A stretch of DNA of 64,000 nucleotides from Closterium sp. Naga37s-1 (lineage: Eukaryota; Streptophyta; Zygnematophyceae; Desmidiales; Closteriaceae), in contig CANJKZ010001158.1 in NCBI GenBank assembly GCA_947471745.1, positions 1 through 64,000 of the forward strand, in the 5' to 3' direction. Numbering within the stretch: position 1 is the stretch's first letter; each line of letters starts with the position of its first letter. The notes under the pieces are model-generated. The model saw only the letters and a list, made by a program, of their open reading frames with translations, was not told where the DNA came from and searched no databases. This document shows, one piece after another, positions 25,101-32,329 of this stretch. The position numbers and the translations under genes are program-made.

Positions 25101-28100
25101 GGGGGGGGGGCGGGAGGAGGGGAGGGGGAGGGGGGGTGGAGAAAGGGGGGGGTAATGGAACAGGATCAGAAAAAGAAAGAGACTAAAGGGATTATCTTCC
25201 TATGGAACAGGACAGAGCGCATAGGAGCTGCTGGATCATGCTACAGCTGAAGCCCATTGCACGCTATATCCACTCCGCAGGACGATAAAGCAGACCTCTG
25301 TGCAAATACTACACACAGGACTAAGACCAAAAGGCGGTTCCCCGGCTCATGTAACTCACCATTCTATCGGGCGTCATAGCCTGAAGAACACAAAGATCAA
25401 GCAAGGAACACAACGAGAAGGGAAGGAAAGAAGCGCAAGAGAGGAGAAATGGAGAGAGTGAGAAAGTGAGCAGGAAGGAACACAACAACGTTCTTTCTAG
25501 TATTGAGACGTTTCTTGAGTGGCTCAGCCTGACAAGGGTGGGTCTGATGAGAAAGGTGAAGGAACAACCCCAATACCAAGCGAGCTAACCAAAAGAGCAT
25601 CAACAGCTACATGTTATGTTTCGTTCTGAGACGTCCCAAAGCGCACACACTCACCAGAGCGGTTTGTAGCTCGTTCACCTTTTTCTCAGCCTGCTCCATT
25701 GGACGTGCATTGCAAGATGGCAGAAGGAAGGAGAGACAGACAGACAGACAGACAGGGGAGGGGAAGAAGGAGCAGTCAAGAGAAGAACAACAGAAGTGCT
25801 AATACTGCTGGAAAGCAGTGGTAGTAGCTGCATTGAAGCCACCTCCTCCTGCATTCCAAAAGACATCACAAGATCCAAGGTCCACAATCTCGTCACCAGC
25901 AAGCCGTCAGCATCAACTTCCCATTCCCACCCCATCCCCACCCCGTCTCCACACACCATGAGCAGCCGCTGCTTGAGCTCACACACGTGCACCTCATATA
26001 CTCCTCCCATCCCAGGTCGTCCTCCCTCGTTTTGAGTTCAGGCCCCAGAAACCCCCACTCCACCCACATCCAACCCCACCCTCTCCTTTTCCTTCCCAAC
26101 CCAACCCACCAAGAGCAGCCGCTGCTTGAGCTCGCACACGTGCACCTCATACCCCTCCAACTCCTCCTCTCCCAGAATCACCCCCACTCCCAACCCCCCT
26201 CTCCCTGAGTTCCTCCACCCCCGCTTTCTCCCTCGCAACGCACCATGAGCAGCCGCTGCTTGAGCTCGCACACATGCACCTCATACTCCTCCAGCTCGTC
26301 CTCCCGTGCTTTCAGCTTCGGCCCCAGCGCTGCCAGCACCTCCCTGAGTGCACGGATCGTGTCGTCACGCTCCATGAGCTTCTCCTGGCTCTCCTTCAGC
26401 GTCTGCTTCATCGCCTCGTATACCTCCGCCTTTTGAGGGAGAGCAGAAGGGGGCGGGGATGGGGGGGGGTGGGAGGGAGGCAGAAGGGAGAAGATGAGAG
26501 GAGGGATACAGAGGGGCAAGAGAGGGCCATCAGCTTTCTCCTGGCTCTCCTTGAGCGTCTGCTTCATCGCCTCGTATACCTCCGCCTTGAGAAAGTGGGG
26601 AGGGTGGGGAAAGAGGGGCCGGCGAAGAGGGGGAAGGGGGCGGAAGAAGGAGGGGGGAGAAGATGATTGGAGTGAGAAAAGACGGGCCATTAGCTTCTGC
26701 TGGCTCTCCTTCAGCGTGTGCTTTATCACCTCATACACCTCCACCTTGAGAAAAGAGAGGAACGAGAGGAGGAAAAGAGGGGGCGGGGGAAGGGGAAGAG
26801 GAGGAAGGGACGTTCCCAGTTCCAAGTTCGAGATGAGATACCTGCAAATGAACAGGGACCAACGGGAGCTGAATGACAGCCTCACGTATCTGCTCTGCAC
26901 ATATCCTCCCTCTCCTCTTCCCACCGCCTTCTCTCCCTCTCCTTCTCCCGTTTGCGTATGCACACAGCACCCTTGTCTCTCACCTGTGCGCGATCATCAG
27001 CAGAGAAGGCGCCAGGCAGACCCAAGGCACGCATGTGACCCGACTGCGACTGCTGGGAGGGCGTGGGGGCGACCGGGGGGGGAAAGGAGTGGGGAAGGGT
27101 GGGGAAGTGGAAGTGGGAGGGAAGGGAATCGAGAAACGGGAAGGGGCGATGGGGAGGGAGGGGTTACAGATAGTGTGGAACTGAAGGGAAGGGTTGGAAG
27201 CGGAATAAGTTTGCCCCCGAACAGAGGAAAAACCAAATTGGTCTCCCGTTTTTTTGCCTGTGTCTTTGCAGGTGGCATTTAGGTTTCTTTGCCTGTTCTT
27301 TGCTTGTAACGGATGGTAACTTCTTTATCTGTTAGGTACAACATTGCTGAAGCGACCATCCGTTACATAGGGGGAGGGCATGCAGGTCGAACTGAGATAT
27401 CGCTCTTACTCCTGTTAAACCTAGCTTCGGCTCGACATATTGTAAACCGTTTACAGTCAGGTGAGATGTGTGCAGCACTGTTTCATGTTGCTGCGGCTTC
27501 CTTAGGCGGCTCAGCAAAGGCGGGTGGGATGTGAGTGAGGTGTGCGTGGGGTGTGAGTGAGGTGTGTGTGGGGTGCGACAATCTCACGCTACTGAAAAGT
27601 GCAGGCATAGAGTTGCCTCCTGGCCGTTCGTTGAAGGCCACTTGCAGCTGGCGACGGCCTATGGGCACCACATCGCGACCTAGCTCCACCTGTGGCGCAG
27701 GGAGAGAGAAGGGGCGTGGAGAGAGGGAGAAAAGGGGGACCGTGGGAGGGGAGGGGAGAAGGGGAGGGGGTGTAGGTCGAGGGGGGAGGGAGGGGAGAAC
27801 GAGGGGAAAGTGAGAGGTTGAGACAGGGAGAGAGAGAATAAGGAAGAGATAGGATTAGAAGTGAAGAACAGATCAGGAAGACGAAGAGGAGGGGGGCGAA
27901 CAGATGCAAGCGACGAAGTACAGAGAGGAGTAAGGATTGCAGTCGAGTAGCAGAGCAGTAGGAAGAGGGGGATGGGGGGGAAGGGAGGGAAGAGAGGGGA
28001 CGGGGAACGGGATTAGGTTGGAGTGGGGGAGAAGAGGCTGGAGTGAGGGAGGAGAAGAGGCTGGAGTGAGGGAGGAGAAGAGGTGGAGTGATGGAGGTGC

Positions 28101-29851
28101 TGGGATGGAGGGGGGGGACGAGAAGGATGAACGTGAGCTTCTTGACTGTATTAAGGTCGAGGGGGGACGAGGGGGAGGGAAAAAGGGTCGAAAACGGACC
28201 TCTTGAATGGAGTTAGCAAGGAAGCATTCGAGAGTGAAGAAGTCTGCAGGGAACCAGAACGGCTTCTTGTCAAACGCTGCACACAGCACTGGCAGCACGA
28301 CGAAATAGCAACGCACAAGGGGCACACGGAGAGGGGAGGCGGCGGAGTGAGGCGGTCGGGGGATGGGGAGAAACAGGTGAGGGAAGAGGGACACGAGTAG
28401 ACGAGATGCATCTGTAGGCTGGAGCTATTCAGGCTCTTGCTTGAGCAGGATAGCCTACGTAGCCGCGCTCCACGCCCTTGTTTATCATTTGTCAGGCATT
28501 TGTCATGTTGAATCTGGCAAGGCTACGATACAGCACACCACTCATGCCATAGTCCGACCCCACTTTGCACTCCTGCGCACTGTCCTTCCTCCCACAATCC
28601 CCCTCACACTTCCTCCTCTTCCTCCTTCTCACTATCTCCCCCTTCTCCACTCGGTTCCCTCCTTCACTGCCCTCTCTTTCCCCCAGTAATCCCCATTTCC
28701 TCCCCCCCCCCCTATCCACTCCGCGCATTCACTCTCTGGCCGCCCCCTACCTGACTTCTCTTCCAGGCTGTTGGGCGGGAGCAGCAGCATGCCGCCATCC
28801 ACGATGGTGTACGCGCGAGCAGTGCCCGGGGTGAGCTGCCAGCCATGGCGAGGATAAAAGGCGAAGCGGGGTAAGATTAATTCAGAGGCGACTCAAAAGG
28901 CACTATGGCGGTGTACGCGCGAGAAGTGCCCGGGGTGAGCTGCCAGCCACCTTGACTAGACTTCTGCGGTGGCTGTGGTGCATTGACCCTAACGAGCGGC
29001 GTAGGATCACCCTGACGACCAGCGTTGACTCACTCTGACGGCCAGCGTTGACTCACCCTGAGGACCAGCGTTGACTCACCATGCCGACGAGCGTTGACTC
29101 ACCCTACCGAACAACTTGACTCAACCTAACAACCGGCCCTAACTCACCCAGACGATCCGCATTGACTTACCCTACCTAGCGACCTTACTCACTCTAATGA
29201 CCAGCGTTTGGTCGCTGAAGTTGGTGAAGCGAAGGGTACTGCGAAGCTCCTGACCCACGTCGACTGCGCACCTCCCAAGTGAAGGGGAGGTGGAAGGGGA
29301 AGGGGAAGGGGAAGGGGAAGGGAAAGGGGAGGTCGAGGGGAACGGAATGGGGGTTGGAGGAGGAAAATCGGAAAATGGGAAAGATAGGAGACAGCTGCGT
29401 ATTAACATGGTTCACCACACCACACTGTCTATGACACTGCATCCCAATCGTGCAATCATGAGGATTTACAGTACATTAAGAGCACGGAGCTTTGGCTGAC
29501 ACAGCAGGAAGAAGAGTTACAGCATGGCGAGAGAAGCGATGCTAGCCGGCGCACCTGCAGTAGTTCTAGCAGAAGCAGCTGCACACATAGTATTAACCGC
29601 TAAGGAACAATCGCTATCGAGCAATAGAGGACGTTAACCCACGCTCGCACTTAGGAGTTATTAGCATTATGTTACTGCCGCGTGAATGTGCAGTTTTCCC
29701 GTTAACTCTTTCGCTTTTCCAGCGTATGTCGCAGAAAGATTGTCGCCGTAGTTCCTTCAAATTTAAACATGCAGGGTAGGGTAGACAAAAATCGCTTACA
29801 CTGGAAGCGAATACTGCCGGGGTCGACCTTCAAATGCTCCAGAAGAGCCAT
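11153..29851 (-). CDS. MSP-domain, long coiled-coil protein with C-terminal C1/DC1-like module (31 exons, about 1413 aa)
   Basis: Exons: 29800-29851, 29193-29263, 28751-28835, 28200-28276, 27588-27689, 26984-27052, 26244-26429, 25655-25690, 25360-25380, 24683-24820, 24296-24346, 23475-23609, 22547-22864, 21883-21996, 21333-21476, 20021-20767, 19283-19417, 18445-18519, 17946-18137, 16664-16789, 15919-16221, 15280-15450, 14718-14771, 14360-14413, 14135-14188, 13765-13818, 13267-13320, 12985-13035, 12291-12344, 11943-12056, 11153-11557. All junctions are GT-AG and every exon keeps frame; all but two introns are phase 0. Residues 1-129 are an MSP fold (LLEHLKVDPGSIRFQFDVG, STLRFTNFSDQTLV). MSP domains of VAP proteins bind FFAT peptides at the ER. 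Residues 130-533 and 783-1279 are Glu/Gln/Arg-rich coiled coil with Q9 in exon 21. Residues 534-782 (exon 16) are Gly/Ala-rich. The tail reads FMCSVCRG...WRCITGRCSDSIHLSC. No transmembrane segment is seen. I do not recognise an ortholog; an ER-contact or scaffold role is inference. A missed small exon in the 27053-27587 intron is possible. Confidence 0.82.
11615..11675 (-). repeat. Intronic copy of the exon 31 acceptor junction
   Basis: The exon 31 start and acceptor (TTGCATATCCCCCTCTGATG on the plus strand, followed by CCATGGCCAGCTGTGGGTGTG) at 11518-11570 is repeated at about 11622-11672 in the preceding intron. Confidence 0.85.
12350..12541. repeat. ACATGCACATGCC minisatellite in intron 29 region
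   Basis: Units CACACATGCACATGC and CACACACACGC alternate. The resulting His/Met-rich and Val/Trp-rich frames on both strands are artefacts. The array abuts the exon 29 acceptor at 12344. Confidence 0.85.
12722..12972. repeat. 18-bp tandem repeat in intron 28
   Basis: About 13 units of TAACCCACCGACAACATG with point variants. On the minus strand the frame continues without a stop from exon 28 (12985-13035) through the array as a 6-residue repeat (GLHVVG), so intron retention would be translated. Confidence 0.85.
13412..13462 (-). repeat. Intronic partial copy of exon 27
   Basis: Sequence related to the exon 27 start and its CTGCAG acceptor (13265-13330) recurs at 13412-13462, upstream of the exon, in a diverged form. 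Confidence 0.6.
14797..14903. repeat. (CA)n microsatellite
   Basis: Long CA run with a few CG and TA interruptions, in the intron upstream of exon 23. Confidence 0.9.
15019..15042. repeat. 24-bp perfect palindrome, half-site GACTTTTGAGTC
   Basis: Two GACTTTTGAGTC half-sites, one on each strand, meet at a SalI site. It is flanked on both sides by the 20-bp direct repeat GCAGAGCAGAAGGCTCAGAC (14989-15008 and 15043-15062). A shorter copy (TTGAGTCGACTCAA) is at 15092-15105. Confidence 0.85.
15155..15615 (-). repeat. Exon 22 junction copies on both sides of the exon
   Basis: The exon 22 start (DMLAALQASVRDKEETLRS) is copied upstream at about 15540-15615. Its end (LEPLKLELQQLRLQM plus GTGCG) is copied downstream at about 15155-15215. 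Confidence 0.82.
16729..17160 (-). repeat. Exon 20 acceptor-junction copies
   Basis: The exon 20 start (MSAASQQQKLQQAVRAAREE) has a related copy at about 17085-17153 (MSVASQQQTLQQAERVAREE) and a fragment near 17005-17045 (QAERVAREEVIQVE), both in the preceding intron. Confidence 0.78.
17042..17061. repeat. Imperfect copy of the TTTTGAGTC palindrome
   Basis: CTTTTGAATCGACTCAAAAG: one mismatch from the perfect form, again followed by GTCA and inside an intron. Confidence 0.7.
17540..18262 (-). repeat. Exon 19 junction copies on both sides of the exon
   Basis: The exon 19 end (KAAREDVAEKDVRIRELVKQ, LQHCE plus GTGCG) is copied almost exactly at about 17790-17880, with fragments near 17545 and 17675. 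The exon start (HVDVERERAQQR region) has a partial copy at about 18224-18262 in the preceding intron. Confidence 0.82.
17631..17654. repeat. 24-bp perfect palindrome, half-site GTGTTTTGAGAC
   Basis: The same TTTTGAG arm as the other palindromes but with a GACGTC centre and GTG/CAC ends. A degraded relative stands at about 21571-21588. Confidence 0.75.
18993..19565 (-). repeat. Exon 17 junction copies on both sides of the exon
   Basis: The exon 17 start (cccccag acceptor, then ARLMESMAAMEAE-like) is copied upstream at about 19505-19563. The exon end (ERDAQELRYANEE plus GTGAG) is copied downstream at about 19128-19165 and 18993-19035. Confidence 0.8.
20930..21390 (-). repeat. Four copies of the exon 15 donor junction
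   Basis: The exon 15 end (FLRGEVSRLRTLLQ plus GTGGGT) at 21333-21390 is repeated in the following intron at about 21197-21252 and 21065-21115, with a weaker copy at about 20935-20985. The copies read FLRGEVTRLRMLLLQVGW or close variants. Confidence 0.82.
23156..23227. repeat. Three tandem TTTTGAGTCGACTCAAAA palindromes
   Basis: Copies at 23156-23175, 23182-23201 (one mismatch) and 23208-23226 (last base changed), at a 26-bp spacing; the first two are followed by GTCACCT. The block is bracketed by a direct repeat of about 50 bp (GAACATCACAACAGCAAAAT..., starting near 23104 and 23228). Confidence 0.85.
23545..23937 (-). repeat. Three tandem copies of the exon 12 acceptor junction
   Basis: VRSVRAEKVELEHEIARLKDA preceded by a CAG acceptor occurs at about 23545-23609, 23690-23760 and 23859-23937. 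The two upstream copies break off after KDA and lack a donor. Poly-G-rich intron sequence separates the copies at spacings of about 145-170 bp. Confidence 0.85.
25955..26750 (-). repeat. Exon 7 junction copies on both sides of the exon
   Basis: The 5' part of exon 7 (AEVYEAMKQTLKESQEK) is copied upstream at about 26528-26590 and 26690-26748, each behind an AG. Its 3' part (EYEVHVCELKQRLL plus donor) is copied downstream at about 26107-26168 and 25957-26005. Only the middle copy (26244-26429) joins both halves, so it was taken as the real exon. Confidence 0.82.
27306..27366. repeat. Inverted repeat GTAACGGATGG / CCATCCGTTAC in intron 5
   Basis: Eleven-base perfect arms with a 39-base spacer. 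No target duplication or coding content is seen; a small hairpin element or chance are both possible. Confidence 0.4.
28903..28955 (-). repeat. Intronic copy of the exon 3 acceptor junction
   Basis: The sequence GGTGTACGCGCGAG..GTGCCCGGGGTGAGCTGCCAGCCA at 28805-28845 (start of exon 3 with its acceptor) recurs at 28909-28949 in the preceding intron. It lacks the rest of the exon. Confidence 0.75.
28970..29192 (-). repeat. Array of 22-23-bp units carrying 5' splice-site copies in intron 2
   Basis: Starting exactly at the exon 2 donor, the minus strand reads about nine tandem units that begin GTGAGT, GTAAGT, TTGAGT or GTGATC and end in AGG, AGA, TGG or ATG. Typical units are GTGAGTCAACGCTGGTCCTC plus AGG. 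The unit resembles the last bases of exon 2 (AACGCTGGTCATTAGA) plus its donor, so the array looks like an amplified exon-intron junction. Confidence 0.82.
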
Positions 29852-29864
29852 GTGGCTCTTCTGG
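29839..29864 (-). promoter_or_regulatory. Perfect inverted repeat enclosing the start codon of the MSP/coiled-coil gene
   Basis: Twelve-base arms, CCAGAAGAGCCA and TGGCTCTTCTGG, are separated by two bases. On the minus strand the ATG begins at the second loop base (29851) and runs into the 3' arm, so the transcript could fold with the AUG at the apex of a hairpin. Upstream the frame is open without another ATG until a TGA about 85 nt away, which supports this start. Confidence 0.6.
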
Positions 29865-32329
29865 TCGGCGTAGGAGAAGTTGCAACGCTGCCTAGATACT
29901 ACCGCGATTTCAGGTAAGAAAGGCTGGAACGCTTTTCACACGTGTGATGTCGTTATTTGTATACCCATTTTGTAGTCTGGTTTCTTTGAGTGGAGACGGA
30001 TTAAGGTTTAAACCGAGGCGCGTATTGAGGAGTAACCATGTAACGGTTGTGTAAGCAAGAGGTGTGAGGAGACCCGGGAAGTATTAATAATAGCCTGCTC
30101 GAACTACGTCATGACTGAGACTGGAAGTCTACCTAATGAAGAGTCTCTTAGAACATAAACGCACGCGCACTCAATAGATGTTCTATGAAATAATCCCCCA
30201 CTTGTGCGCCGTGGACTAACATAAAGTCGTCAATCTCTTTCAGCAGCAGAATGAATGGATGGAAAACACAAAGCAGCTTTCTTTTGAGGGTTGAAAATTG
30301 AAATCCCCAGCATGGATGGAGAGAGGAGAGGCAGAGTTCCAGCACCACCACACCAACTTAGCCAAGTGCAGTTCCACAGCAACACCGCCAGTTAGGCTAG
30401 GTTAGGGCGCCAGCTGTAGGTGCGGCACGGGAGAACGTTTGGTTCGAAATACAGACTAGAACCTAGGTTTGGCTGGAACGAACCAGCCGGAGCTTTTCAC
30501 AAGAATCCGAGCCAAGCGTCTTCGAGCCTAAGGACGCGTTACAATTCCCGGCGCACTGCGTCGGCTCGGCTCGAGTTGGCACGAGCCAGGTCGTGCCAGA
30601 CTCGAGCCTCAGGAACCTCGAAAATTCGTTATGACATTCGTGATGTTACTGTGCAATTTCCTGATACGAATCACCAGCAGCATTTTCAGGCCTAGAAAGG
30701 AACCGCAAGAACTGCAGAAACGATCATCGTAATACTCTTGTTGAGTGAGAGGGAGGGAGTGCAGTTGGCGAAAGGGTAGGTGTCGATATGAGTGCTGTAA
30801 CCAGAGATACTGGCGACAACTAAAGATTGGCGAGGGCAGAGTGGCGGTTTGGCGTCGGGGGTCAATTTGATGGCCGTGCCAGGTCGTGCTGGCTCGAGCC
30901 ATAGCGATGCAGTGCACTGACTCGGCTCGAGCCATGCCGTGCCAAGTCAGTGCACCGCATTGGCTCGGTCTCCCGGTTGCCTGGCCCCTTCCTGAACCCG
31001 TGCTCCGAGCCGAGCCGATACAGTGCACAGGGAATTGCAACACGTCCTAACCTGGGGTGGCTTTGAAAAATACCGAGACAGAAACAACCAGACCAGCAAG
31101 TTCTTCCGGGCCAAAGCAGAGGCAGACCTCGAAATCGGTACATTCCGTGCAGCAGCGACGCCCCCCGCACCTAGGGAACGCAGAATTCCGCTGGCTCGGA
31201 CATACAGTATCTGAAGTCGTTCAAACGAGGTCCAGATGCGGTTGCCCAGTCAATGGCGACGTGCCTTCTGTTTGATTTTGGGCAGTAAGGCGTATTCCTT
31301 CATAGATTCTAACCTTCCATGTTACATCTTGCGAGTTTCAGAGCCACCCCGCCTACGGGTCTTTGATCTCTGACAGTTGCGGAGCCAACACCTCCTACAG
31401 CCATCTTGGACGTCCAACTACAGAAACAGGTGCCATCCGCGAATACGCCTTCCGCATCCCCAGTAAACAATATTGTGCAATATTCTCTATAACATAATGC
31501 TTCAACTGATATCATCCTTGTATAACAGCGATGTATACTTCATGTATCACCCACCCACCTGACATCAACTATCATGCGCGCACACACACCCATCCAGTCC
31601 GTCTCCAAATGCACCGTCCCGCACCCGCGCTCATATTTCTGCTCGAATAACTACCCAAACGTTCTACAATGGTTAACAGCCACTTTGAAACAGAGAGAAC
31701 CTGACCGCACCGCATCAAGGGAACTCACGTGGCACGCCTCAGCTAAACTCTACACCAGTACAGTTGAGATGGGATGAGAACTCGCAACGCTTGTGTCGCT
31801 ATCTCATCACCGCGCAAGAATAGTACCGTTCATTCTCGCGAGCTCGTGTGAGCTTCCGCTTCAATGCGATCGCGCAGGCGATTATCCCAACACTCGCCCG
31901 CTACACTCACCAGACTCGCCGTACTAATTAATTTATCCATAAATGCTAACGGTGCGGCACAATAGTCTGTGTCCCTCTGTCCATGCATCGGCGGCGGTCG
32001 GCGTTTACCTGTGAAAGCAGAATCGACATAGTCTGACCGCCCGAGCAAGATCGAATCGAGCTCAGAAGTTGGCGTCCGATTTTCTCGTTTCCGATCCGCG
32101 ATTCCCCATCGGCTCCCAGTTTGGGGACTCTCTGTCGAAATATCCTTCCGCGATCCGGATCACAAGATCGTTACGACTAGGGGGTGGTCCTCTTGCGCTC
32201 CCACCTCCGCTCCGCCATCCGCGCGTCTCTCCTCCTCGCGCTCCTCCCCTCGCGCGTTTCTTCCTCGCGCGTTTCACCGCGCTCGCCTCCCTTCGCGTGC
32301 CCGCAACGGGCGCGCCCCGCAGGTCCCCC
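29852..32329. other. Divergent intergenic region between the coiled-coil gene and the GT37 gene
   Basis: No gene is supported. It must contain the promoters of both divergent genes. Around 30540-31020 there are repeated GGCTCGAGCCA/TCGTGCCA motifs with dyad symmetry, but nothing recognisable. An in-frame extension of GT37 exon 1 back to an ATG at 32069 is open but low in complexity. Confidence 0.6.

Noticed and set aside
26528..26750. Two upstream versions of exon 7 (VEVYEVIKHTLKESQQ and AEVYEAMKQTLKESQEK) as genuine exons
   Set aside because: They have acceptor-like AG but no usable donor and break off after 20-odd residues; the copy at 26244-26429 alone spans acceptor to donor. Use as alternative exons cannot be excluded without RNA.
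32069..32329. N-terminal extension of GT37 from ATG 32069
   Set aside because: The frame is open, but the added 87 residues are Pro/Arg/Ser-rich and would place the signal anchor about 100 residues in, unlike type II Golgi transferases; the 32330 start fits better.
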